This document shows, piece after piece, positions 23,690 through 34,978 of a stretch of DNA of 64,000 bases. Source of the DNA: Sepioteuthis lessoniana (Eukaryota > Mollusca > Cephalopoda > Myopsida > Loliginidae). The position numbers were made by a program, and so were the translations under genes. The stretch is taken from NCBI GenBank assembly GCA_963585895.1, contig OY757913.1:100399257-100463256 (forward strand), given 5' to 3'. The stretch's first letter is position 1. Every line of letters starts with the position of its first letter. The notes beneath the pieces were generated by a model. The model ran no database searches. It saw only the letters and a program-made list of their open reading frames with translations, and was not told the DNA's origin.

Positions 23690-25171
23690 CTATCACTGAT
23701 ATTGAGCACTTTTTGTTTATAAATATTGCAAACCATATATATATATATAGTATTATTCGGTTCAGTTAAACCAGAGTTTGGAGTAATTCCTTCAGGACAA
23801 GAAAATCATTCAAGAGCTGAACATTTAAATTTTCCTGGTAGAGAGCTCAATGTAATTAATTTTACAGAGCAATACTTTCTTTAAAGTATTTAAATAACCG
23901 GCCTTAGGTTTTTTCTTTAAAGAATATATATATATAGTTATATATATGAGGATATCATCAACACAGTGTAACTGCACTGTGTAACAGATTTTCGCCAATG
24001 CAGTCATCAGATCATAGGCAAGCAACTGACTGCTACCAAGCGCCATTGACTTTGTGTCTACGCTATCCTGACTTTGATATATATGCTCCATCACTGATAT
24101 TGATCACTATGTATTGGTTAATTTAAAAAAAAAATGTTAGCACACTTATGGGAATGCCTTTATGGTATAATTTCAAACAAGTATCCACATATTTAACATT
24201 CTGATCAACATATTTTTGAATCTCTCACTGATAATTTAAAAAAAAAGTTTCTCTGCGAATATCTTCATTAGAAAAGTAGAACTAGTATTATGGAAACCTC
24301 TTGGGAAAGATTCCAATCGTGTGTTAGCTATGTGATGAAAAGGTGGAAACTTTAAAATCATGATATTTTCAAGGAACTCACATAGAAATATTAACATTTT
24401 AAACACCCTTTATATAAATATATATACGCATATACGTCACCTATGTCCAAAGTCCTGATAAAGACATTCCGGGCATGTCTGCGATTGCATATCAACAAAA
24501 TGAAATCGATAAGTCGGGTAGTTATGTTACAAAGGATGTCTGAAAATTGCATCAATAAAATGAAAGTATCTTTCCATTGTCTTTTGAAGAAGAGTATTCA
24601 TATTCGGATCCTGACCTTGACCTTAGACTTCGGTTGCTGGTAAACGAATCAATTTCACCCACACCCGGTCTATCAAATATATTTTGGAAGCTTGTTGATT
24701 CGAATTTGGCTAGCTATGAACTTACACACCTGGCACATTCGTTTGTTGGATGGTGTAAAAATAATTCATTTCAGCTCCAGGAGTAAGGATGGGACCTTCC
24801 TCTCTCTAGACAATGCTTTAGCCCTCGTTTAAAGGCGTAAGAGCCAAGTTCACTTACCCAGTACTTAAGGCGCCTCAAAAAGGAAATGCGAACAAAACTG
24901 AGTGTTTTTTTTTGCAATGCATCCACAGTTGGCTTGCTTTCTGCTGGATTCCCACATAAAATTGATCTTGTGTCTCATAAATACCCCCCACACACACAAA
25001 CACTACGTCATGCAGGTGCTAGTTAACTGGGTGTAAATACTTTTGTATATATATATATATATATATACATATATTTGAATTGAAAGTTTCATCTGATGAT
25101 TGTATCTTCTAATCTATAACCAGTTAATTGGTGTAAATATTTTTTTGTGTGTGTATATATATATATATATA
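23471..25171. other. Unassigned; (GT)n at 23654-23688 and TA tracts
   Basis: Short open frames (23825-24094 minus, 24443-24786 plus) have no recognisable motifs. At 25022-25125 lies a second copy of the TA-rich mini-insert seen inside SINE-A at 22832-22927, with 'gggtgtaaata'-type phrases repeated on either side. Confidence 0.4.
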
Positions 25172-26802
25172 TGTCGCGCTGCTTGTGCAGATTTCCCTGA
25201 CCCTCTCTTGCCCTCCTCGTCTCTATTGTCTATCACTCCCTGGTAGATCTTCCAGGCTACTTTCTGTATGAGCACAGAGCTGTTGTTGATAGGTTCTAGC
25301 TAGTCGTCCAACCTTAGTTCGTCTATTTGGATACTTTTTGTGATACGTAGTAGATGGCTGTACAGCTGCTTTTTGTGGGATGTTGCTTCCCATATTCGTT
25401 CAATACAGCTCGTAATATTATTGTGTAATTGCTTTTTCGTTTAGTAGGCGACCATGTGTTGCACCCATAGAGCAGTATTGACACGACTGCTGCATGGAAA
25501 AAACTGCGTTTTATTTTATCGGTCAGGTTTGATATTACTGATAGCCTATCAATAACTGACCCTGCCTTTGCTAGTCGCATGTTAATGTCATTCTCGGTTG
25601 ATGAGACGCTGCTTCTGAGGTAGTTCACTATTTTCAAAAGACCACTCTTTTGTGTGGAGGTGTCACCTCTTTGATTAAAGCATATGTATTCTGTTTTGTC
25701 TGCTTTGACATGGAGACCTATGCTGCCTGGTGCTCGTTCCAGATTATATATAGTCGGGATTTGGCTTGGGTGGGTGAATTTTCTAATGGCACTGTCATCG
25801 GGGTAGTCTGCGTCTGTAATAATTTTTTGTGGGGTATCGTCTACTTCTTTCTTTCGTCAGCTTGAAACTGTTTTCTTTCATTAAATCTCTAGACGTTCTA
25901 AGCATGTAGTCTAGGCAGATAATGAACAGGTATGGGGCTAATGTATCTCCTTGCAGCACACCTGCTACCATGTTGAAGTAGTCTGTCTCTATTCGGGGAG
26001 CGGACTTTTACGTTCGTGTTTTTTATATAGCATCATTATAGCTGCAACGGTCTCTTTAGGGAGGTAGTAGTTGAGAAGTATTTGCTGTGTATGGTGTCAA
26101 ATGCCTAGGAGAAGTTGACGAATAATAGTGTTGCTTCGAGATTTTTTGCATGAACACTTTCGAGGATTTGACAGTCAAAATTTGTGATATTGTGGATTGA
26201 TTTCTCCAACGGTTATTTTCTCAATTTCCGGTTCAAAGAAGTTGTGTAGTAGTGCATTGTAGATCTTGGCCGCTATGGATGTAGGGATAATACCTTAGTA
26301 GTTCTTGGCTCTTCTGAGATCACCCTTCTTTTGTCCATCTGTCTATTGTGTTCTAGTTATATATGGTGTTACAGTATCGGAGCAGTATGTCATCGCATTC
26401 CCTTGCCTTCCATAATTCTGGGGTCATTTCATCAAGCCCTGCTGCTTTCCTATTTTTAATTTTTCTTATTGCTAAGTAGAGTTCTTCTTGTGTAAACTGT
26501 CCTAGTTTTATATCTATTTGATTACTAATAATTTTTGTGATTGGTTCATCACTAACTTTTGGAGGTTTTCCGCGTAAATTCTCGAAATGTTGTTTCCACA
26601 GGTGTATTCATTCTTCTTGGCTGGCAGGTTTCAGCTTAGCTCTCACAGTACTCTTCCTTCTATTCACTTTGTTTACCGTCTACTATTTAGATCGTCTATC
26701 TTCAACAGAGTCTCTAATCTCATAGATCTAATTTTGTATATATTTTATTTGTTCTTTTAGGTATACATTAGTATGTTAATTTTGTGCCTTCTTAAGTTTC
26801 TG

Positions 26803-27458
26803 TGTTATGTTTTGACCTTTTGACCCGGCCAAAAATACCATTCAAGGTGATGCACCGGAAGCAAGTGATACATTCTAATGGCAGTTATGAGAGGAAATCG
26901 CCTAGGCGGAAATTGGCTTATGAAATGGGACGAGCAAGAAAAATTCCCATGGTACACTACAGAGTGATGCACCGGAAGAGAGTGACCTCTGAACTGCATG
27001 ACAGTTATTTACGCTTGATGACGATTAAACATTCGATTTCAAAGAACGAGTGGGCGTCGAACGATTATATAATTGAGTTGAGTTCGAGGAGCCAGAGCAG
27101 TTGCCAGGAGAGTTCAAGACAGTTGAAGGGAGTTGTGGTAGGGAAGGCCACACCCGACCGAGGGGACCCTCGGGAACCCCGATGGAGTGGACCCCAGCAT
27201 CAGGAGAACAAGAAAGACACAACGTGACAGTCACAACAGTGGGGTCAAAATATTGCAGTTATGTTCGATCTCCAGCTTCCTCTCACATGCAACCCTTGAA
27301 CAACCCTTTCGAACCCTTGCAATAAAGTGAGAGGTAAAATATTGTTAAAGAAGTCTTCCTGCGTCTTCCTTCCTGCGTCGTTATCATTGTGTCGTTGTGA
27401 ATTATTCTACATATATATGTGCATGTATGTAGATGTGAATCTGTGTGACTATATAACA
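26803..27458 (+). mobile_element. Solo LTR, family LTR-1 (656 bp, TSD TCTG), nested in RTE
   Basis: TGTTAT...ATAACA ends with TCTG at 26799-26802 and 27459-27462. AATAAA lies at 27321-27326 and a TATA-like 'gattatataattgag' at about 27063. The RTE reading continues on either side. Confidence 0.93.
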
Positions 27459-27707
27459 TCTGAGCATTGATATTTAATGGGTTCCTCCTATTGTATAGGT
27501 AAACGGTTTTTATACCTGCACGCATTTTTTCTAATCATCAATGTCTTCTATGGGACTCTGTTTAGCTCTTTGTTTAGTTGGTATGCATTCTGCTGCCGTT
27601 TCTAAGTGGGCATTGACAAAATTCTCATATTTATCATTTGGAGTTAGTGTTTTTGATATCTTTTGAAGAACATAGAATTTGTTTTTTTATTGTTAATCAT
27701 ATCATAT

Positions 27708-27992
27708 TTACCAATCTCTCCGCTCGGGCAGGATGTAACACAAGGTCAATTTTTAAGCGGAGTTTAACAGGTTTGAATTCAGAGTTTTCCTTCTCTTAGA
27801 CTAGTTGCCTCACTAAGGCTGAAGAACCTAGCCTGCCCTACTATTTACCCATAGCTGGAGGGAGAATAATAAGATTCATACCTTTCCCAAGGGTATTAGT
27901 GCTATGTGAAATGCAATTAGTCTCGTCCAGCATTTGAACTCGTGTCGCTGTGTCCATTTCCTACGACGGTAGCCATTACACCACGGGCACTA
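27708..27992 (-). mobile_element. SINE-B nested in the diverged RTE
   Basis: Full collinear SINE-B on minus. The flanks carry an approximate target duplication 'tgttaat-catat' (about 27695-27707 and 27994-28008). Confidence 0.9.
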
Positions 27993-29138
27993 CTGTTAAT
28001 GCATATTTATCTCTATTATCCCTGTTTTTAAGTTTGGACCAGTCATAGTGTATGGTGGTGATTGTTTGTGTTGTATTAGTCATATCTTTGCCGTGACAAT
28101 TCAGTGATCGGGGGACACAAAAAGAGGTAAATCAATGTGCTATGATTCCAATTCTTATTTATGAGCATGTAGTCTATCTGTGCTTTAGTATTATTTGCAT
28201 AGGCATAGGTCCATAGTTTTCCTTTTCTTTTCTGAAATTGAGTATTAAGGGATGTTAATCTATCTTATTGTACGAAATCTGTTAGATTTTCCCCATTTCT
28301 GAATTTGTTTATGTTTTTATCTATTTGGACATTCATATCTTGCCGAAAATGAGCAAGTTGTGTTTTGTGATGCTATGAACAAGGGATCATAGCTTGTTAT
28401 AGAAGGCCATGAGGTCCGTTTCATCACTAAGATTGGTAGGGCTCTAGCAGGAGATGATTGTTGTGCTGAGGTTGCCATTAAATGTGGCTACCATCATCCT
28501 CGGTTGTATTTTCTCAATGCTATTTAGTGATTTTAAGGTCCATGGACCGATAAGAATTCCTACAACCCCTATTGCAGCGTTGACAAATTTTTTCCGTGCA
28601 GATGCTTAGACAAACATCCATCCATTGCCAGTATCGTGGTATTTATTTATCTTTGCTATGAAGGTATCTGAGTTTTTGTACGCATATTATGTCTATGTTA
28701 TGATCTATCATAGAAGCTGTCAGCTCCGGTTGTTGGCCTATTCTATTTAAAATTCTAATGTCGGATGTCACTATTTGTAATGTGCTTTTACATTTAAGTA
28801 ATTGTTGTTTTAGTTTGGGTTCTGTAGCTGATGTTTCAAACACTGGGACCAGAGCTCCAACCTCAGCAAGACACGCCTTTTTTAACTCATGTGAAGAGTG
28901 ATGTGGTTTGGACATGTGGTTTGAGTATGAGTCATGGTAATCGTTCGATGGCTGTGTTTTATTCTCATCCATAGAAGCCACTCTAACAGATGAGCAGCGG
29001 TTGTTTCCCGATCGAAATATTTGATCCTGGCCATTATCCCATGGGATTCGTCTGCCCAGCACCTGGTGAGGCATGCCATTGACCCGTCATTGGGTTCGTT
29101 TGCCTATATGCCCACCATGCTGCTTAACTACATGGATG

Positions 29139-29492
29139 CTGACTAAACAAATGGAGAAAAAGCTTAATGGCAATTACAGAAGAATGCTGTGAGCAATATT
29201 GAACAAGTCCTGGAGGCAACATCCCACAAAACAGCAGCTATACGGCCACCGGACACCTATTATGAAAACTATCCAAGTTAGACGAACCAGACATGCAGGA
29301 CATTGCTGAAGAAGTAGAGATCAACTAATAAGCAACATACTCCTGTGGACCCCTTCACAGGGATGAACAAAGGTAGGATGACCAGCTAGATACAGGATAT
29401 AGTCTTGAAGACCTCCTGGGAGCTGTGGGTAATAGAGATGGGTGGTGAGAGAGGGTCAGTGTGACCTGATGATGATGATGATGATGATGATT
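29139..29492 (+). mobile_element. RTE LINE 3' fragment
   Basis: Starts at 'aaatggagaaaaagcttaat' (KMEKKLNGNYRRM) and runs to 'gatgggtggtgagagagggt' and the (TGA)n tail. Internal stops and a deletion near 29370. Confidence 0.9.
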
Positions 29493-30038
29493 AGTGGAGA
29501 GTCAGAAGTAGATTTATGGATCTTCAACCAGCCTCCTGAAGTAACAGATGAAGATGACCATGAGGATGGTGTAATTCTTCTCCAAAGAAACGCCAGATGC
29601 AAATACTTACCTCTTGCCCTATGGTGCTGTGATCAGTGGGTTGTGTAGCTGAGAAACAGGCAGACATGATGAGAAGCTCAGTCCTGGATGCATTTGAAGT
29701 CAATCTCAAAATTACCTCTTATTTGCATAGGAGTGTTACTGGTTGAATCTTGGCCATTAGTTATCATGAGTTAGAGGCAAGTCATCCATGATAACACCGA
29801 GATTTCATCAGTCAAGGAGAAGTACTCTTAAAATACATACAGTGAGAAAGCAAGATGGATAATTAGATTCACAGATTGACATTTTTTGTTTTCATCACCT
29901 CAGTAAATCCTTTCTATTTGAGTTGGATCCTATGCAATAACTAATGTCTTCCAATATCTGCGGCTTGTTTGTTTTTATCTGATTTCATTTGGTTTTATGG
30001 CATATCAACTTGTGTAGGTTATTTTTTTGCATACGCTT
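29493..30038. other. Unassigned sequence
   Basis: A short acidic plus frame (29493-29648, with NQPPEVTDEDDHEDG) loosely resembles the acidic N-termini of some transposase-derived proteins. It is too short to name. Nothing else seen. Confidence 0.3.
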
Positions 30039-30412
30039 CATCATCATCATCATGTCGTGCCACTAGCACGGATATCCTTGACCCTCTCTCGCCACTTCTC
30101 CCTATTGTTCATCACTTCTGGCAGGTCTTCAGAGCTACATCCTGTATCCTCACATAGCTGCTGTATGTATGTTCGAGCTGGTCGTCCTGCTTTTGCTCGG
30201 CCATATGAGGGGGTCCATTGGAGTACATCACTGATGAGTTCGTCCTTGCTTCTCCAGCAGTGTCCTGCGTGTCTGGTTCGTCTAACTTGTATAGTTTTCG
30301 TGATGGGAGTCAGGTGGCCGTATAGTTGGTGCCTAGTGGGGTGTTGCCGCCAGGACTTGTTCAATATTGCTCTCAACATTCTTGTGTAATTGCCGTCTAG
30401 CTTCTTCTTCAG
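30039..30412 (-). mobile_element. RTE LINE 3' fragment
   Basis: The minus frame 30415-30050 encodes KKLDGNYTRMLRAILNKSW to GRPARTYIQQLCEDTGC, open throughout, with a (CAT)n tail on plus at 30039-30051. 5' truncated. Confidence 0.93.
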
Positions 30413-30417
30413 CATAC

Positions 30418-30850
30418 ATGAAATGGTTTCTATTATTCTATCTAATACAAGTAATTCTATTCACTATCAATCATTTGTTTGCCTACTGTTTGATGCTTTC
30501 AAGTATTGCTATGCATCACTAACAATTCAATTAACATCAATAATTTGTTTACACAGAGTTGAACAATCAAATAGGTCATTTTAGCATAAGCACACAGTTC
30601 AAAATGTCAAACAGTCCTATTTGATCCATAGATAGGACCCTATCAGGTGCTACCACTCTGAGCCTCAGTAGACCCGGGAGCTATGGCAATAAAGGGATAC
30701 TCCATACTCTCCAAAGGTCCAGCATTACTGGAGCCTCTCCATCAGATTGTTTAGCGTCATATACAGGACACTCATTGGGGGAGTCTTACCCCTCTGCAGA
30801 GATGCAGTCAGTATATTTTACAGCTCCAGCTGACTCGACCATCCAATTTC
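30418..30850 (-). mobile_element. SINE-C, missing the extreme 3' end
   Basis: The minus strand reads 'gtcgagtcagctggagctgt', 'gactgcatctctgcagaggg', 'cagtaatgctgga', and the body repeats to about 30418. The 3' hairpin is absent. Confidence 0.85.
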
Positions 30851-32058
30851 TACTGACAAACATTTTGTACCAGCTCATTAGTTTCAGTTTAAACGCTACA
30901 GTTATAAACTTTCATCAAAAACCAATGTTCAGCAAACTGTTTCTGTAAGAAGAATGGACTACACTGTGTTGCTGCTGGTGGGTATTATCAAGGTGATGAC
31001 TGTCAAAACTAATCTCTTAAAGTGAGCATCATGGAAGAAATTGAAGAAGACAGTGAAGATCAGAATATTTGACTTTTTTGGATAAACCTGATTATTGAAT
31101 CTTATTTTTTGAAAGTTCTATCAATTATTTTTTTTATTTATCTTATTGATTTAGCGTGTATCATGAGTTTTTATTGCATGATCATATAGAAATTTCATTT
31201 TTGTTCCGAAGTACCATAGCATAATCAAAATTTGGTCTATATTATATCGTCAATGATATCATCATACATAGTAAACTTTTAGAAATATATTCAGTATTGT
31301 ATTTGTTACGTCTTTATAAGAAAAAATTACGTTACATTTTTTGAGAAAAAATGTAAACGAAATTGAACTCATGGGTGTACAACAAAACTATTCATTTTAT
31401 CAACCACAAGTAGAGACATGCGTCTATTGACCAGAAAAAGAACTGTTTTAATTTTGCGTGCACCAGTCAAATGTATGTTCACTGTCTGTCATAGTGGATG
31501 CCAAATTTTTTTTTTTACCTCTCACGTGTCTATTCTTCTGGTCTCTACAAATCCCTCAATGCACTGTCCATTAGAGGCAATGTCCTTTCTATCCCTCAGA
31601 AAGAATAACTTTGATATTTTTTATCAGGTTTGATTCCTTACAGTATTTTTGTTATGGTGTCCTAATTTGACGTCAATAGCTTGATTTATGGAAAAAAAAG
31701 TTAACATCAATTGCTTGATTTATGGAAAAAAAGTTGATCGCTTAAAACAAACACCAGGATTTTGTTTTAATTCACAAAATACCTATCCTTGACGTCATCA
31801 AACCAGTTGTATTCTTATAAATAGTTTTGAGGTCTATTATGCCTATTGGGTACAATTTTTAGGTCAGTAACCTGAGTAGATCAAAATTTATAGAAAAAAT
31901 AAGGTTCACCTTGGGAAACAAAAAATTACAAAATTCAAAAAATACCCTTTCACATTTTAGTCTGTATCTTTTTTTTTCATCAGGATTCATAATAGAAGAT
32001 TAGTAACATCATAATTTATATGGAATTACCTTTTGAAAGATGCCAGAATTGAGCCTGG
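30851..32058. other. No recognisable feature
   Basis: AT-rich. The short phrase 'ttgatttatggaaaaaaa' repeats at 31682 and 31715. No coding or RNA signal. Confidence 0.4.
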
Positions 32059-32558
32059 TGTACCATAGCCAGATACGGATATGTGAAACGTACATAGAAT
32101 GTTCAAAACATATATACATAGAACATAGGAATCCCGAAACACGAAAAACACGTAACGACTTCTTAGTTCAGGTACGAAACCTTTTATTACCTTTGAGTTA
32201 AAGATTTCGACATAAGGAAGAGAGATACACAATCTTTCTATGATGACCTTTTCATCTGCCCCCCCCCATTACGTGCAGCGCCCGTAGCGCAGATTTTCGT
32301 CTGGCCTCAGCGAGCTCCGAAAGTTGACCCTTCCCGTTCGGAGTCTAGTTCTCAACTAAGTGACTTTCTTCAAAATCCCCCAAATCCTCCGCGCGCGCTT
32401 CCTGTGCATGACGTCACTCACATCCACAAGTCACAATTTTCTATCTGGGATTTTTATTTTGCACCTAACGAACCCATGTCCTAAGCCGAAAGGTTCTCAG
32501 CCTAACTAAACCTAAAGGCAAGATATATAAAATGAAATCCCTCGGCCATTGTATTACA
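32059..32558 (-). mobile_element. Solo LTR, family LTR-2 (500 bp, TSD CTGG)
   Basis: Ends TGTACC...TTACA on plus, with CTGG at 32055-32058 and 32559-32562. It is collinear in reverse with 33817-34345, including 'cgaaaggttctcagcctaac' and 'ggtacgaaaccttttattac' (polyadenylation region on minus). Confidence 0.93.
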
Positions 32559-32596
32559 CTGGTTCCCCAGGATTTCTTTTGTAACTTGCCTGAGAT

Positions 32597-33169
32597 TGTT
32601 ATATAGTCATCTGCTGATTCATGCAGAAATATACATATATATGCTGGATACATACCGATGCAATAATAATTAAGACGCCCGATGATAACGGCACAGGAAC
32701 AAACGACGCACGCAGGAAAGAAGACGCAGGAAGACTTCTTTATAAAATATTTTACCTCACATCTTTATTTGTAAGTTTCGAAAGGGTTGTTCCAAGTTTG
32801 CATGTGAGAGAGAGCTGGAGAATGAACATTACTGAAATATTTTGACCCCAAAGTTATGGCCGTCAGCGTTGTGTCTTTCTCGTTCTTCATGGCTGCTCAA
32901 CCGGACCCTGGAGTAAACTCTTCTGTGTGCTGGCTTTCCCTACTACACCGCGTCTACCTCCGTCTTCCACTGTACTACTTGCCCCCCTTCTCGCCTATCT
33001 CCCACTGTCCTCAATTCGTCGGCCTTATATTACCTTCAAACTCCCACGCAGTAATATAGACACGCCTGCGCAACCTCTTCCGATTTCCAGCGACCGGGAT
33101 GTGTCACTTCCTTCCGGTGCACCACCTTGAATGGCATTTTTGGCCGGGTCAAAAGGTCAAAACATAACA
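32597..33169 (-). mobile_element. Solo LTR, family LTR-1 (573 bp, TSD AGAT)
   Basis: TGTTAT...ATAACA with AGAT at 32593-32596 and 33170-33173. On minus it begins 'tgttatgttttgacctttt', identical in order to 26803-27458. Confidence 0.93.
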
Positions 33170-33557
33170 AGATTTGTCTAAAAGATTATGTTTCTCCCTT
33201 ATTACATAATCAATGATATGTCATTAATGATTTCATTATATATGGTATAATTCTTAAAATTGTTATTCTAGAGTATATAATAAAAATTCTATGACTGCCC
33301 AAGTCTTCTTAAGGTATTCTCTGCCTAATATTAATCTCTGTTTCAGTGTAGATGAGACATAAAATCTGTGGCATGCCTTATGTTTTTCAGCTATACCATC
33401 AAAGCTCTCATTCTCTCTACCTTCATCTCATCCCCATCCGCCTGAGAAATTACTGCAGGTCTTAATCAGGCCCAGCCTAATCCTGATTGCTTTAATACTG
33501 CTGAGCTTAGCATTGACATTGTTGCTCCAGTACCAACTAAGACCTTTATTTTCTTTC
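33170..33557. other. No recognisable feature
   Basis: AT-rich spacer. Nothing supported. Confidence 0.4.
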
Positions 33558-33655
33558 CATTGTTCTTCTAGGAGAATGGCTTTAGCATTAAATAACCTAA
33601 AAAGAATTGATATGCCATTAAACAACCAAACCAAACCAAACCAAACCAAACCTTT
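33558..33655 (+). mobile_element. SINE-A, 3' end only
   Basis: 'tgttcttctaggagaatggc', then 'agcattaaataacctaaaaa', 'gttgatatgcc', ending in a clear (AAACC)n tail at 33623-33651. Confidence 0.88.
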
Positions 33656-33691
33656 CTTTCCATTCAATATGACTTCATATGATATTCCCCT

Positions 33692-34700
33692 GTCAAGTAG
33701 GGTTGTAGAATATTTCTACTGCATCTCTGTGGTTGGATAAGACCTCTTAACTAGTGCCCTGGATATGACACTAAACCATCAGATGAGTCTCCAGGATTGG
33801 AGCTTTGGCGAATATATGTAATATAATGGCCGAGGGATTTCGTTTTATATATCTTGCCTTTGGGCTTAGTTAGGCTGAGAACCTTTCGGCTCAGTGCATG
33901 GGTTAGTTAGGTGCAAACATAAGCGCAGGTATTCACGTGTGCGCAGAGCGGACGTGTCATTCAGAGATGTCACAATAAAAATCCCAGATAGAGGATGTGA
34001 TCAGGGATGTGAGTGATGTCACGCACCGAAGCATAGGCTGAGATTTGGGAAAAGTCAGTTAGTTGAGTTTTGCCTCTGAAGAAGACGGTTGACTTTCGCT
34101 TCCTCGCTGAGGCCTTGTGGCGGGTGCCACATGTGGTTTGGGGCACATGGAAAAGTTAGCATAGAAAGACGGTATCTCTCTTCCTTATGTCGAAAAACCT
34201 TTAAACTCAAAGGTAATAAAAAGTTTCGTACCTGAACTAAGAAGTCGTAAGTGTTTTTTGTGTTTTGGGATTCCTATGTTATCAATCTATGTGCATTATG
34301 AACATTCTATGTACATTCCCATATCTGTGTCATGGGTATGTTACATATAGAGGACCCTTTTATTGCCATTAATTCCAGGATAGGAGTACCTGTTAGGGTT
34401 CCATTTATGGGTGAAAAAATGTGTAATCACTTATTATACTTGAATACATTTAATTCCATGCAAATGAATGATTGATATTTAATAAAATTATTACTGTTAG
34501 GTAACAATACTTGAAACTTTTTAATTGTGTGCAATCATAAATAGCAATTATTGCAACCATTTAAGTGTGTGCTAACAAATGAGGTCCAAGAAATTATTCA
34601 TTTACATGTGTGTATATATACATATAGAGAGAGAGATAGAGAGAAAGAGAGAGGATTTGTTTGGCATTAGATAACCTACAAGGGTTGATATGCCGTAAAA
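33692..34700 (+). mobile_element. SINE-C split by a solo LTR-2
   Basis: The head is at 33692-33816 (gggttgtagaatatttctac...). It resumes at 34346 ('gaggacccttttattgccat') and ends at the 3' hairpin 'ggcattagataacctacaag...gttgatatgcc' near 34664-34700. A GA-rich microsatellite (34627-34655) lies in the body. Confidence 0.85.
33817..34345 (+). mobile_element. Solo LTR, family LTR-2 (529 bp, TSD TATA), nested in SINE-C
   Basis: TGTAATATAATGG...GTTACA with TATA at 33813-33816 and 34346-34349. A TATA-like 'ttttatatatctt' near the start and AATAAA at 34215-34220. Confidence 0.92.
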
Positions 34701-34978
34701 CCTACAGGCCAACCATCACATAACGTTGCCCTGTCAGACATCAGAGGGTGAAGCTCCTGTCTTGAAGCTTTCGGAAAAGTAGAGAACTATTTCATTGCCA
34801 CTGTCATTCTTCCCTGGTCCATTAGTATTAGTACTTATTAGGGTCCCATCTATGGGTCAAATAGAATTATTTAATCATTTTCTCTATTTGAAACCATTTA
34901 ACTATGTGCAAACGAATGACTGATAATTAATTGAATTGGTATTATGTTGTAATACTTGAATCAATTCAATTTAACTGC

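Larger units (their letters stand above)
25172..29138 (-). pseudogene. Diverged RTE LINE, near full length with two nested insertions
   Basis: On minus from about 29138: the leader and EN start (29074-28643: RVASMDENK, ILNRIGQQPELTASMIDH, IDIICVQKLRY). The EN block (28640-27993) follows, then SINE-B, EN/linker remainder (27707-27459), a solo LTR-1, linker and RT (26802-25640), and the C-terminal region (25637-25323: GSSVSSTENDIN-like, DKIKRSFFHAAVVSILLYGC). Numerous stops, frameshifts and small deletions are present. It differs throughout from the 5664/11983 copies, so it represents an older subfamily or older insertion. The 3' tail is replaced by (TA)n at 25148-25171. Confidence 0.85.

Noticed and set aside
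23825-24094. Minus frame containing CVDDILIYI, resembling an RT catalytic box
   Set aside because: The surrounding residues do not fit any RT, and the second half is TA microsatellite. Probably coincidence.
24577-24786. Plus frame MSFEEEYSYSDPDLDL...
   Set aside because: Acidic and protein-like, but 69 codons with no motif, splice context or match to a known family.
29493-29648. Acidic frame resembling a transposase-derived N-terminus
   Set aside because: Too short and without the catalytic domain. The apparent start is in the TGA tail of an RTE stub.
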